Virus record (IMG/VR): IMGVR_UViG_3300046167_000317
Coordinates: 1-61,626 of that record
DNA from: a virus
Strand: one strand, 5' to 3'
DNA: 61,626 nucleotides
The position numbers and the translations under genes were made by a program. This document shows, piece after piece, positions 23,214 to 33,900 of the stretch (positions are counted from its first letter, which is position 1; each line of letters starts with the position of its first letter). The notes beneath the pieces are model-generated. The model did not search any database. It worked only from the letters and a program-made list of their open reading frames with translations, and was not told the DNA's origin.

Positions 23214-25640
23214 ATGGCTGAGTCAGTTGTAACAAGTTATTTTCCGAGTCAAATAGCAAGCGATGCCGAGAAAATGTCCAAAGATTATGGTAACACCATT
23301 GGTAGAGCTATTGAAAATGAATGGTTTAGTTCCGATAATGGAAATAGCAGATTCAAAAGTAATCAAGCTACTTTTCATAATCTAAGATTATATGCTCGAG
23401 GAGAGCAAGGAATACAAAAATATAAAGATGAACTGTCTATTAATGGCGATTTATCTTATTTGAATTTAGACTGGAAGCCAGTGCCAATTATACCAAAATT
23501 TGTTGATATAGTTGTTAATGGTATTTCAGATAGACAATTTGATATAAAAGCATACTCGCAAGATCCATACGGAGTTGAAAAACGAACTAAGTACATGGAA
23601 GCTATAATACGTGATATGCAAACAAAAGAACTTAATGAGTTTGCTCAAAAAGAATTTGGTGTAAATTTATTTGAAAGCGATGTAGATGTATTACCTAAAA
23701 ATAAAGAGGAACTTGATTTGCATATGCAACTAAGCTATAAGCAGGAAGTTGAATTAGCAGAAGAGCAAGCTATAACTGTCTTATTAGATGGTAACAACTA
23801 CGATTTGATTAGGCGTAGATGCAATTATGACTTAACCACTATAGGTATTGGAGCAGTTAAAAATACGTTTAGTAAAGCAGAAGGAGCAACCGTTGAATAT
23901 GTTGATCCGGTAAATTTAGTTTGGTCATATACAGACTCCCCTTATTTTGAGGATATATATTACGTAGGGGAGGTAAAAGCCGTACACTTAAACGAGCTTA
24001 AAAAACAATTTCCTTGGCTTACTAATGATGACCTGCAAAAAATAGCAGGCCAAAACACAAGCAACAATGGGTTTTATGACAGGACTCTTAGCAATTCGGA
24101 TTATGACGATTCAAATACTGTTCAAGTTCTTTACTTTAATTACAAAACTTTTACAAACGAAGTTTACAAAGTTAAAGAAACAGCGACGGGAGCAGCTAAA
24201 ATAATACCTAAAACTGATGAGTTTAATCCGCCAGAAGAAATGTATGAAGAGTATGGCATATCTAAATTGTCAAAATCTTTAGAGGTTGTTTACGAAGGCG
24301 TAAAAGTACTAGGTGGGCAATTGCTTAAATGGGAGTTAGCTAAAAATATGATACGTCCTAAAAGTGATTATACTAAAGTTAAAATGAACTATAGTATTGT
24401 AGCCCCAAGAATGTATAGAGGTAGAATTGAATCTATAGTAAGCCGTATAACTGGTTTTGCAGATATGATTCAACTTACACACTTAAAGTTGCAACAAGTA
24501 ATGTCAAGGATGGTTCCAGATGGGGTTTATCTTGACGCTGATGGCTTAGCTGAGGTTGATTTAGGCAACGGAACAAACTATAATCCGCAAGAAGCATTAA
24601 ATATGTTTTTTCAAACAGGGTCTGTTATTGGGAGGTCATTTACGCAAGATGGCGATATGAATCCTGGTAAAGTGCCTATTCAAGAAATTACAACAGGTGC
24701 GGGTGGTCAAAAAATGCAAAGCTTAATCGCTAATTATAATTACTATATGCAAATGATCCGTGATGTGACGGGTCTGAATGAAGCCAGGGATGGTAGCACT
24801 CCAGATGCTAGAGCATTAGTAGGAGTACAAAAACTTGCGGCGGCAAATTCAAATGTAGCTACACGCCATATATTAGAAGGTAGTTTATTTTTAACTGCCG
24901 ATTTGTGCGAAGGATTGTCATTAAGAATATCCGATATATTAGAATATTCGCCAACAAAAGAAGCGTTTATACATAAGATAGGTAATCAAAATGTAGCAGT
25001 GCTAGAGGAAATGAGCGATTTATATTTATATGACTTTGGTATATTTATTGAACTTCAACCAGACGAAGAAGAAAGAGCTGTATTAGAAAATAATATACAA
25101 GCTGCTGTTCAAAGCGGACTTATTGATTTATCTGATGCTATTGACTTAAGAGAAATTAAAAATATAAAATTAGCTAATCAATTGCTCAAGATACGAAGAA
25201 ACGAAAAGCAATTAAGAGATCAGCAGATGCAACAGCAAAATATTCAAGCTCAGGCTGACGCTAACGCTCAAGCACAACAAGTAGCAGCGCAAGCAGAAGT
25301 TCAAAAGCAGCAAGCTTTGATACAACAAAAAATTGCATTAGAACAAGCAAAAGCTCAAATAGATTCTCAAAAGCTGATACAAGAGGCTTCGCTGAAGAAA
25401 GAATTAATGTCTTTAGAATTCGAAATGAATATGCGTTTAAAAGGTATTGAGGTTAAAGGCAAGAAAGAGGAAATAGCGGAAAAAGAAGACCGTAAAGACG
25501 AGCGAACAAAATTACAAGCTACGCAACAGAGTGAATTAATAAATCAAAGACAAAACGATTTGCCTCCTAAAAACTTCGAATCCAGCGGAAACGATATACT
25601 TAGCGGCAACTTTAACTTAGGTTCCTTCGAGCCTAGGTAA
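23214..25640 (+). CDS. Portal protein
   Basis: This is a large portal (808 residues) of the podovirus type. The N-terminal part contains DIVVNGISDRQFDIKAYSQD and RDMQTKELN; the middle has the conserved PRMYRGRIESIVSRITGFAD and QMIRDVTGLNEARDGSTPDA; the last 150 residues are a Gln-rich coiled coil (QMQQQNIQAQADANAQAQQV). Portals form the dodecameric channel through which DNA is packaged and ejected. Terminase, portal, scaffold and capsid follow each other in the canonical order. Confidence 0.85.
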   Translation: MAESVVTSYFPSQIASDAEKMSKDYGNTIGRAIENEWFSSDNGNSRFKSNQATFHNLRLYARGEQGIQKYKDELSINGDLSYLNLDWKPVPIIPKFVDIVVNGISDRQFDIKAYSQDPYGVEKRTKYMEAIIRDMQTKELNEFAQKEFGVNLFESDVDVLPKNKEELDLHMQLSYKQEVELAEEQAITVLLDGNNYDLIRRRCNYDLTTIGIGAVKNTFSKAEGATVEYVDPVNLVWSYTDSPYFEDIYYVGEVKAVHLNELKKQFPWLTNDDLQKIAGQNTSNNGFYDRTLSNSDYDDSNTVQVLYFNYKTFTNEVYKVKETATGAAKIIPKTDEFNPPEEMYEEYGISKLSKSLEVVYEGVKVLGGQLLKWELAKNMIRPKSDYTKVKMNYSIVAPRMYRGRIESIVSRITGFADMIQLTHLKLQQVMSRMVPDGVYLDADGLAEVDLGNGTNYNPQEALNMFFQTGSVIGRSFTQDGDMNPGKVPIQEITTGAGGQKMQSLIANYNYYMQMIRDVTGLNEARDGSTPDARALVGVQKLAAANSNVATRHILEGSLFLTADLCEGLSLRISDILEYSPTKEAFIHKIGNQNVAVLEEMSDLYLYDFGIFIELQPDEEERAVLENNIQAAVQSGLIDLSDAIDLREIKNIKLANQLLKIRRNEKQLRDQQMQQQNIQAQADANAQAQQVAAQAEVQKQQALIQQKIALEQAKAQIDSQKLIQEASLKKELMSLEFEMNMRLKGIEVKGKKEEIAEKEDRKDERTKLQATQQSELINQRQNDLPPKNFESSGNDILSGNFNLGSFEPR

Positions 25641-25672
25641 TAATAATAGTAATAATTATATAATATTTTATC

Positions 25673-26860
25673 ATGTCAGAAGAACAAGAAAAAGAAGCGC
25701 CTGTAGTTGAAGAAGCTACTGCGCAAGAAGAAAAACCTATGTCGTTCGAAGACGGCATTATCAAGGTTGATTTATCAGAATTAAATAAACCAACAGAAGA
25801 TGCCATTCCAGAGCAAGAAACAAATGCAAGCGATGTTCCTGTCGAACAACCCGAAGACACGCCAAGTAGCGAAGAAGTGGTTGAAGAAGTACGGGAGCCC
25901 GTCCAAAATGAGGAAACCTCCGTTCAAGCTGAAGAATCAGTTCTTCAAGAAATAACAGAAGAAGAGGTACAAGAAAAAACAGAAGAGCTTGAGGAGCAAG
26001 TAGAGCAGGCCTTGGTGGAGGCTGATGCAGGAATTGAATTACCTGAAAACATACAGAAGGTAGTTGAATTTATGAATGAAACGGGAGGATCTTTAGAGGA
26101 TTACGTTAAACTTAATACCGATTATGCTTCATTAAATGAAACACAATTATTAAGAGAATATTACGAAACAACACGACCCCATTTAGACTCAGAAGAAATT
26201 TCTTTCTTAATGGAAGATAATTTTTCTTATGACGAAGAGTTAGATGAAGATCGAGATGTACGTAGAAAAAAATTAGCCCGTAAAGAAGAATTAGCAAAAG
26301 CTAAAAATTATTTAGAAGGGTTAAAAACAAAATATTACGACGAAGTAAAAGCTGGATCAAAATTAAATCCAGAACAACAAAAAGCGGTTGAGTTTTTTAA
26401 CCGTTATAAAAAAGAAAACGAACAGGCAACTAAAATAGCTGAACAGCAAGTGTCTACATTTAAAAACAAAACAGAAAAGCTTTTTTCTAATGATTTCAAA
26501 GGTTTTGATTTCAATGTTGGAGAAAAGAAATTTAGGTTTAAAGTCAATAATGTAGATCAAGTTAAAGAAACACAAAGCGACATCAATAATTTGGTCAAGA
26601 AGTTCTTGAACGATAAAAATGAAATGAATGACGCTGCAGGTTATCACAAATCTTTATTTACAGCTATGAATCCAGATGCAATTGCAAACCACTTTTACGA
26701 GCAGGGCAAAGCCGATGCGATGAAAAGCAGTGTTGAAAAAGCCAAGAATATTGATATGAGCCCAAGAGGTACTCATGAGAAAGTCAGTATGCCGGGCGGT
26801 TTTACGGTTAAGTCAATTAAATCTTCTAGTTCGCCTAGGTTTGGAATTAAAAGAAAATAA
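25673..26860 (+). CDS. Probable scaffolding protein (395 aa)
   Basis: The first 140 residues are extremely Glu-rich (TEEEVQEKTEELEEQVEQAL), followed by a helical, Lys/Glu-rich core (RKKLARKEELAKAKNYLEGL) and a C-terminal section SPRGTHEKVSMPGGFTVKSI ending basic. Composition and position between portal and major capsid fit an assembly scaffold, whose C-terminus usually binds the capsid protein. No protease domain is visible. Confidence 0.65.
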   Translation: MSEEQEKEAPVVEEATAQEEKPMSFEDGIIKVDLSELNKPTEDAIPEQETNASDVPVEQPEDTPSSEEVVEEVREPVQNEETSVQAEESVLQEITEEEVQEKTEELEEQVEQALVEADAGIELPENIQKVVEFMNETGGSLEDYVKLNTDYASLNETQLLREYYETTRPHLDSEEISFLMEDNFSYDEELDEDRDVRRKKLARKEELAKAKNYLEGLKTKYYDEVKAGSKLNPEQQKAVEFFNRYKKENEQATKIAEQQVSTFKNKTEKLFSNDFKGFDFNVGEKKFRFKVNNVDQVKETQSDINNLVKKFLNDKNEMNDAAGYHKSLFTAMNPDAIANHFYEQGKADAMKSSVEKAKNIDMSPRGTHEKVSMPGGFTVKSIKSSSSPRFGIKRK

Positions 26861-26885
26861 AACAACAACTTAAAACTTAAAAATT

Positions 26886-28310
26886 ATGGCCGCAGCAGGT
26901 TCATTTACGGGTAGCGCAGGTGCATTAGCACACTTAACGCCACGCCCAACACAAACATTATTTAACGACAACTATCTAACTCTTGCAGATTTAGATTTTA
27001 CACAGCAGTTTTTACCAGAAGTATATGAAAAAGAAGTAGAGCGTTACGGAAACCGTACGATCTCAGGATTCTTACGTATGGTAGGTGCTGAAATGCCTAT
27101 GGCTTCTGACCAAGTAGTTTGGTCTGAGCAAGGAAGATTACACGTTGCATACGACCCGGTAGTAACAACTACAACTACAGTAACAATCCCAGCTGGTGCA
27201 GGGGGCGTTAACCAAAATGTTATTGGCCCAGGAGCTACAATTGTAGTATCTTCAGCTGATGGACTAGTTGTAGAGAAAGCTTATGTTCAAGCAGTAGCTG
27301 CTCCAGTAGCAGGCGCTGTAGAATTAACAGTAGTTGGTTATGCCGCTGCAACAATCACAGCTCACGCTGCTGGTAAAGTATTTGTATATGGTTCTGAATA
27401 TGCGAAAGGAACTTCTAACGCAGGTACTTCTATTGATGCTGCTTTCGAACAGTTTAATAACAAACCAATTATCCTTAGAGATAAGTACAATGTAAGCGGT
27501 TCTGATACTGCTCAAATTGGATGGGTTGAAGTTACTACTGAAGCTGGAACATCTGGTTACTTATGGTACTTAAAATCTGAGCACGAAGCACGTATTCGTT
27601 TTGAAGATCAATTAGAAATGGCTATGATCGAAGCTGAAAAAGCTGCTACTCCAATTACTCCAGCTGCTGGACTAGGTGGTGGAACTGAGCTTACAGGTTC
27701 TGACGGACTTTTTGCTGCTCTTGAAAATAGAGGCCTTGTTTATACAGACGCTAACTTTGGAGGCGCTGCTGGATTAGACGATTTTGACCTTATCTTACAG
27801 GAGCTTGACAAGCAAGGAGCTATTGAAGAAAACATGCTCTTCCTAGATCGTGGAACTTCTTTGGGTATTGACAATATGTTGGCACAGCAAAATTCTTATG
27901 GTACTGACGGTACTTCTTATGGAGTATTTGATAACTCTTCAGATATGGCGCTTAACTTAGGGTTTAGCGGATTCCGTAGAGGATCTTACGATTTCTATAA
28001 GACTGACTGGAAATACTTAAACGATGCTACTACTCGTGGATTAGTTGGAGATGTTGAGGGTGTTATTGTACCAGCAGGAACTTCTACAGTTTACGATCAG
28101 CAATTAGGAAAAAATATTTCACGACCATTCTTACACATCCGTTATAGAGCTTCTGAAGCTGACGACCGTAAGATGAAGTCTTGGATTACTGGATCCGTTG
28201 GTGGAAACTATACAAGCGACGAAGATGCAATGAACGTTCATTTCTTATCAGAAAGATGTTTATGCGTACAAGGAGCTAACAACTTTGTATTGTTGAAAAA
28301 AGCAAGCTAA
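26886..28310 (+). CDS. Major capsid protein
   Basis: The 474-residue protein lies between scaffold and connectors and starts MAAAGSFTGSAGALAHLTPR. It has QQFLPEVYEKEVERYGNRTI early, which resembles the capsid proteins of related marine phages, an inserted Val/Gly/Ala-rich domain (about 95-170), and a C-terminal part with RGLVGDVEGVIVPAGTSTVY. Codons are clearly more uniform here (GCT, GGA, ACT), as expected for the most abundant protein. A stem-loop follows its stop. Confidence 0.8.
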   Translation: MAAAGSFTGSAGALAHLTPRPTQTLFNDNYLTLADLDFTQQFLPEVYEKEVERYGNRTISGFLRMVGAEMPMASDQVVWSEQGRLHVAYDPVVTTTTTVTIPAGAGGVNQNVIGPGATIVVSSADGLVVEKAYVQAVAAPVAGAVELTVVGYAAATITAHAAGKVFVYGSEYAKGTSNAGTSIDAAFEQFNNKPIILRDKYNVSGSDTAQIGWVEVTTEAGTSGYLWYLKSEHEARIRFEDQLEMAMIEAEKAATPITPAAGLGGGTELTGSDGLFAALENRGLVYTDANFGGAAGLDDFDLILQELDKQGAIEENMLFLDRGTSLGIDNMLAQQNSYGTDGTSYGVFDNSSDMALNLGFSGFRRGSYDFYKTDWKYLNDATTRGLVGDVEGVIVPAGTSTVYDQQLGKNISRPFLHIRYRASEADDRKMKSWITGSVGGNYTSDEDAMNVHFLSERCLCVQGANNFVLLKKAS

Positions 28311-28330
28311 GAGTAAATTAATGTAATTTT

Positions 28331-28355
28331 TACCCTCGTTGTACTGACGGGGGTA
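28331..28355 (+). terminator. Stem-loop behind the capsid gene, probable terminator
   Basis: TACCCTCG and CGGGGGTA (8 bp, one G-U) enclose a 9-nt loop 20 nt beyond the capsid stop. A T-rich stretch (ACTTTTTAT) follows 7 bases later. Such hairpins after capsid genes typically end or attenuate transcription and stabilise the abundant mRNA. Confidence 0.6.
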
Positions 28356-28393
28356 ATTATTACTTTTTATCAATTATTTAATTATATTATATC

Positions 28394-29221
28394 ATGGCTA
28401 AAAAAGCTACAGCAGAAACAGTTGAGGTTGCGCCTCAAAAAGCAGCGGTTAAAACCGCACCAGTTCAAAAAGCACCGGCTAAACCAGTGTTTGAATTTAA
28501 AGATAGAACTTATTATATTGCTACAGGAAAATCACCTTTAGTATATACCATACCTTCTAGGCACAGTCAGCGAAAACCTTTACTGTATTTTGACAACGAA
28601 TTAGGTTATGCACGGGAGCTTCGCTATGCAACTAACCAGCCTTCTCCATTAGTTGATGAACAAAAAGGAGAAGTTACATTAGGTAGAATTGTTTTTAGAA
28701 ACGGTACGTTAACGGTAAGAAAAGAAGACGTTGCTTTACAAAAGTTGTTATCTATATATCACCCTTTTAAAGACAAGATATACAAAGAACTAGATCCGGT
28801 ACAAGATTCTGTTAATGAATTAGATTGGATTGAATACGAATTAGAAGCTTTAACAGCTGCTAAAAGTATGGATATTGATTACGCGGAAGCAATATTAAGA
28901 TCTGAGTTTGGAGAAAAAGTTACAAAATTATCTTCAAGCGAATTAAAAAGAGATTTGATGATCTTTGCAAAAAGAAATCCTATCTTATTTATGGAATTAG
29001 CTAACGATGATTCAATCGAGCTAAGAAACATAGGAGCTAAAGCCGTTGAAGCCGGCATATTAAAACTTTCTGGAGATCAACGTACATTTACATACGGCGA
29101 TGGAAACAGAAAATTAATGACAGTTCCTTTTGATGAGCATCCTTATTCTGCATTAGCATCTTTCTTTAAGACTGATGATGGAATGGAAGTTTACAAAACA
29201 ATTTTAAAAAGACTTAAATAA
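28394..29221 (+). CDS. Structural-region protein of unknown function (275 aa)
   Basis: The protein begins with an Ala/Lys/Pro/Val-rich linker (MAKKATAETVEVAPQKAAVK), then a folded beta-rich domain starting FEFKDRTYYIATGKSPLVYT, and a helical C-terminus. Its place directly after the capsid gene fits a head-associated or decoration protein. It also resembles proteins seen at this position in other marine phages, none with a known role. Confidence 0.65.
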   Translation: MAKKATAETVEVAPQKAAVKTAPVQKAPAKPVFEFKDRTYYIATGKSPLVYTIPSRHSQRKPLLYFDNELGYARELRYATNQPSPLVDEQKGEVTLGRIVFRNGTLTVRKEDVALQKLLSIYHPFKDKIYKELDPVQDSVNELDWIEYELEALTAAKSMDIDYAEAILRSEFGEKVTKLSSSELKRDLMIFAKRNPILFMELANDDSIELRNIGAKAVEAGILKLSGDQRTFTYGDGNRKLMTVPFDEHPYSALASFFKTDDGMEVYKTILKRLK

Positions 29222-29229
29222 GTCACTAA

Positions 29230-29272
29230 TTATAGTAGCTAGGCCGCTATAATGGTGGCCTAATTACTATAA
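29230..29272 (+). other. Long hairpin between two structural genes
   Basis: TTATAGTA (29230-29237) pairs perfectly with TACTATAA (29265-29272), and AGGCC (29241-29245) with GGCCT (29257-29261), with a small internal mismatch and an 11-nt loop. No T-run follows, so it is more likely an mRNA processing or stability element than a strong terminator. Confidence 0.4.
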
Positions 29273-29291
29273 ATAATAAAAAAATATACAA

Positions 29292-30023
29292 ATGGCAATA
29301 AGCGTGGATAGTGTTTACCAGCGGGTGCTTGGCATACTTAATAAAGAACAAAGAGGCTATGTAACAGCTCAGGAATTTAACTTATTTGCTAACCAAGCGC
29401 AAGAAGATTTATTCGAACAATACTTTTACGATATAAACCAATTTGGTAGAATACCAGGTAATAGTACGGAGTATTCAGACATGCTAAATTTACTTAACGA
29501 AAAGATTAACATATTTGAAACTTCAGCGCAACCAACTCGTACAGGAAACTTTTTTGACGAGCCAACTGATCTATATAGATTAGGAACAGTGGTATATAAA
29601 AATACAACAACAAATTCCTTCGGTGTATCATCTACAGAAAGCATTGAAGCAGAGCGTATTAACGCTAACGAGTTTTTATATATAAACTCATCCCCATTAA
29701 CAAAACCTAAAAACGTCAGACCTGTATTTGTAGCAAACACAAATGGAATCAGAGTTTATGGTAACAGCGAGATAACAGATGTTGCTGAAGTAGAGTTTCA
29801 ATATATAAAGAAACCATCTAAGGTTCAATGGGCTTACCAAATAGTATTTGACGAACCATTATATGATGCAGCTAATTCAGTTAATTTTGAATTGCACCCG
29901 TCAGATGAAACAGAGCTTGTGATTAAAATATTAGAATTATCAGGCATATTAATAAAAGATCTTAACTTGTATCAAGTTATGAATCAAGAAGAGCAAGAAA
30001 CTATCCAACAAGAAAAATCATAA
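29292..30023 (+). CDS. Head-tail connector-type protein (243 aa)
   Basis: The pattern ISVDSVYQRVLGILNKEQRG, YVTAQEFNLFANQAQEDLFE and a C-terminal helix is that of short structural proteins found between capsid and tail genes in marine podoviruses, where head-tail connectors usually lie. The fold cannot be confirmed by eye. It is followed 3 nt later by another structural gene of similar style. Confidence 0.6.
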   Translation: MAISVDSVYQRVLGILNKEQRGYVTAQEFNLFANQAQEDLFEQYFYDINQFGRIPGNSTEYSDMLNLLNEKINIFETSAQPTRTGNFFDEPTDLYRLGTVVYKNTTTNSFGVSSTESIEAERINANEFLYINSSPLTKPKNVRPVFVANTNGIRVYGNSEITDVAEVEFQYIKKPSKVQWAYQIVFDEPLYDAANSVNFELHPSDETELVIKILELSGILIKDLNLYQVMNQEEQETIQQEKS

Positions 30024-30026
30024 CAT

Positions 30027-30947
30027 ATGGGTTTAATAAATCAAACAGACGAACAATACTACTTAGGCCCAGATAATGTTTGGAACAGTTGGGATGAAGA
30101 TTATGGTAACTACCAATTTACCAGTATTAAAGATATTATAAATAACTTTATTATATCATATGTAGGTGAAGAAAAAATAATACCTAAAGTTAAAAGAACA
30201 GACGTAGCGTTTCATGCGCAACGAGGCATACAAGAGTTCAGCTTTGATATACTGCCTTCAGTTAAATCTGCTGAGATTGAAATAGGACCTAATTTAAACT
30301 TCGTATTACCTAAAGACTATGTAAACTATGTAAAACTAGTTTGGGTTGATTCTAACGGTATAGAACGCGTTGTATATCCAGCTCAGCACACTAGCAATCC
30401 ATTCCCAATACTACAAGACAATAATTACGAATATCTTTTTGACGAACAAGATCAAGAAATAATATCTGCACAGTCTTCGGAAACAAAGAAAAGATTTGAA
30501 TCTACAAGCCGTAATGAAGTTAATAATAACCTAGATAATTTAGACAATAAATTAGATGGAGGATATTACTTTAATCACTTCGGCAGACGCTATGGCCTTT
30601 CGCCACAACAAGCTCAAACTAATGGGGTTTTTTATATAGATCAACTTCAGGGAATTATATTCTTTGATTCTTCATTTGTTGGAAAAATAGTTACATTAAA
30701 ATATATCTCAGACGGCCTTGGCACTGACGAAGAAATGGTTGTGCATAAATTTGCGGAAGAAGCTTTATATAAATATATAGCTTACGCTGTTTTATCTACA
30801 AGAGCAAACACACCTGAATATTTAGTATCACGCTTTAAGAGAGAAACCTCTGCAGCTAAAAGAAATGCTAAAATAAGATTATCAAATATTAAAATTGAGG
30901 AGATTACACAAGTTATGCGTAATAAATCCAAAGTAATAAAACACTAA
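30027..30947 (+). CDS. Structural protein, probable tail/neck component (306 aa)
   Basis: The protein contains TSIKDIINNFIISYVGEEKI, RTDVAFHAQRGIQEFSFDIL, and a C-terminal helix-rich part (VVHKFAEEALYKYIAYAVLS, KRETSAAKRNAKIRLSNIKI). This arrangement resembles neck or tail-tube proteins in related marine phages. It lies between a connector-like gene and the very large 1861-residue protein. Confidence 0.6.
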   Translation: MGLINQTDEQYYLGPDNVWNSWDEDYGNYQFTSIKDIINNFIISYVGEEKIIPKVKRTDVAFHAQRGIQEFSFDILPSVKSAEIEIGPNLNFVLPKDYVNYVKLVWVDSNGIERVVYPAQHTSNPFPILQDNNYEYLFDEQDQEIISAQSSETKKRFESTSRNEVNNNLDNLDNKLDGGYYFNHFGRRYGLSPQQAQTNGVFYIDQLQGIIFFDSSFVGKIVTLKYISDGLGTDEEMVVHKFAEEALYKYIAYAVLSTRANTPEYLVSRFKRETSAAKRNAKIRLSNIKIEEITQVMRNKSKVIKH

Positions 30948-30950
30948 TAT

Positions 30951-33900
30951 ATGGCAGAGTTTGTGCATGTTTTCCAAGCAGGGAGAATGAACAAAGACCT
31001 TGACGAACGTTTAGTTCCGAATGGAGAATATAGAGACGCTTTAAATTTAGACTTAGCAAATTCCGACGCAAGTGATGTTGGCGCTATGCAAAATATTGCG
31101 GGCACAATAGAACTTAGAGATAAGGTTGGGACAGGTGCTACTTGGACTGGTGGCTATATAGACGCTATGACAAACCCTGTTTGTATTGGATCTTATAGAG
31201 ATGATATAAACGAAAGAATATATTGGTTTATAGCAAGTGATGGTATTAGCGCAATTGCAGAATACGATCAAACAAAAAATGAAGTTAGCCCTGTATTAGT
31301 AGACACTGCAGGTATTTTAAATTTTTCATCTGATTATTTAATTACAGGTATAAATATACTTGATAAGTTTTTATTTTGGACAGACGATCAAACTGAGCCA
31401 AAGAAAATTAATATTGAAAAGTTTAAAACAGGTTCTACTAATTTTGTTACTCAAACTAAAATCCCTAAGTGGGATGCAGAGCAAAATAATTACAACGTAA
31501 ACCTGTCAGGACAACCCGACTTTGTTGAAACAGATATCACTGTTATTAAACTATCTCCATTAGATGCTCCTACTTTTAATGCGGCAAATTCTAAATTTGG
31601 AAATAATGTTATTGGAACTGGCACTACGCCTGCAACGACTAGATTTAATAACGAGGATTTATATAACTTTACCTATGTTCCAGACACAATATCTTTTCCT
31701 ACAAGATATGCTTCTTATCCTACATATGGTGAATATTTAGAACAAATAGAATCTGGCGGTAATTATTTAGATAGTTCCTTTAATGACCCCGTTAACAATC
31801 CAAATTATGACGCTACATATGGTTGGAATGGATTAATTACTTTTGTTACAGATCAATTAGTCACTGTTTGGGACACTGAAGATAATGATATATTAGTACT
31901 AGAGGGCGAATTTAATAATGAATTTGGGCAAGTTGAAAACTATGCTTTACAAATAAAAATAACCCAAATAAACAATACGGAAATAACGGGTCAAATACAA
32001 GCTATATCTACTGATATAATTAGAAGCATAGACGCCGAAGGCGTTAGCACTCCTCTGCAATGGGAAGTTACCTTGCAAGAAAAAGACCCTATGTTTGAAT
32101 ATGTTTTTCCTAGATTTGCTTATAGATGGAAATATATTGATGGTGAATATTCTTGTTTTTCTCCTTTTTCGGAAGTTGCTTTTATTGGAGATGAGTTTGA
32201 ATACGTTTCTTCCGATGGGTACAATATAGGCATGACTAATAACATCAGGAAACTTGCAATAGAATCCCTGCAATGGGGATCTGAGGAAGTTGATGAGCTT
32301 GATATATTATATAAAGAATCAAACAGCACAGCTGTATATGTCGTAGATACTTTAAAGCTGAAAGATTACACCCCGTATACTTTAACGCCTCTACCTACTT
32401 CTTATAATGTTAAAACTGAACTAATCACAAAATTAGTTGAATCTAATCAAATATTAAGACCATGGGATAATGTTCCGCGCAAAGCTAAAGCTCAGGAAAT
32501 AATTGGCAATAGAATAGTTTATGGCAATTATTTGCAAAACTATACTTTAAATAATACGATTAAGCTTGGTTTAACATTGTTTTCTAATATTCATCCCGGC
32601 ACGCTACCTTCTGAAATCGATCCTGCTACTGGGATTGGAACGCCAAATCCAAATATAAGAATGCCTTACAAGTCTTTAAAGTCTATACGAACCTACCAGC
32701 TAGGAGTATTATTTAAAGATCAATACGGAAGAGAAACACCTATATTTACAAGTGAAGAAGCTGGCTTGCAGATAGACGCAAATGAAGCCTCTTCTATAAC
32801 TCAGCTACAAGCAACCCCTATATCACCTCCCCCGTTTCCTGAAGCAACTCATTATAAGTTTTTTATAAAAGAAACAGCAAATGAATATTATAACTTAGCT
32901 TTAGATAGATTTTACTTAGCAGAAGACGGTAATGTTTGGCTGTCTTTCCCTTCTTCTGAAAGAAATAAAGTTGACGAAGAAACATATCTGATATTAAAAA
33001 AGCAGCACGATAATGATGTTGCTGTAACGTCTGAAAATAGATACAAAATACTATCTATAGCAAATGAAGCACCGGATTTTATATCAAGATTTGATGCTTT
33101 CGTAGCGTCATCTTCTGTTACGCTGCTCAACGAAATAGAGCCTGGTTTTTTACAAATTAAATTTACAGGGCCTAATAATGAAACAAATTCTAGTTTTAGA
33201 GAAAACTTAAACTCTTCCGCTAAAATAGTTATAAAATACTTAGGGCAAAGTACTCAAAAATATGATTTACAATCCGCAGAAATTAGCGGTTCAGGTGGAA
33301 CAACTTATACTTTAAGATTTGAAGCAGCATTGGGAGCTGAAGTTCCCGTAATTGCAGACGGCACATCTAATGTAATTATAGAGATATACCAAGAAGAAAC
33401 TAAAAATTTGCCAGAATTTGAAGGAAGATTTTTCGCAAAAATAAATAGAAACTTTGGTTTTGATACAAATATTATATCATCTTTTAAAGCTTTAGCTCCT
33501 CAATACGCTGTTAAAGACGAAATAGATTTTACAAAAGCTTTGCAGCCATTAACTAGCGGCGCTGGCGGTGTTGATGGCTATTATTATGGAGACGAAGGGA
33601 GTAATCACGTAAAAGGTGACTTAAGCGGTGTAACAGGATGTAATGGAAATGCTAGTGCAAGGTACTTAAAGGGTGTTAATGGTTGGGGAGGCCAGGGAAT
33701 TAGCGCTTACGCTAATGATGGCTATCAGCCCCCCACTAATGGATCTAATGTTTTTGGTTTTCAGTATTTGAATGCCCCAATAAACAGTCGTATAGATGAT
33801 ATGGTAGGTGTATCGGCAGCAATGTGGGGAACGCGCTCGCCTCTTAGCGGATATATAGCCCCCGGGGCCCAAATTAGGTTTAAATTTAAAAACGGGTCTT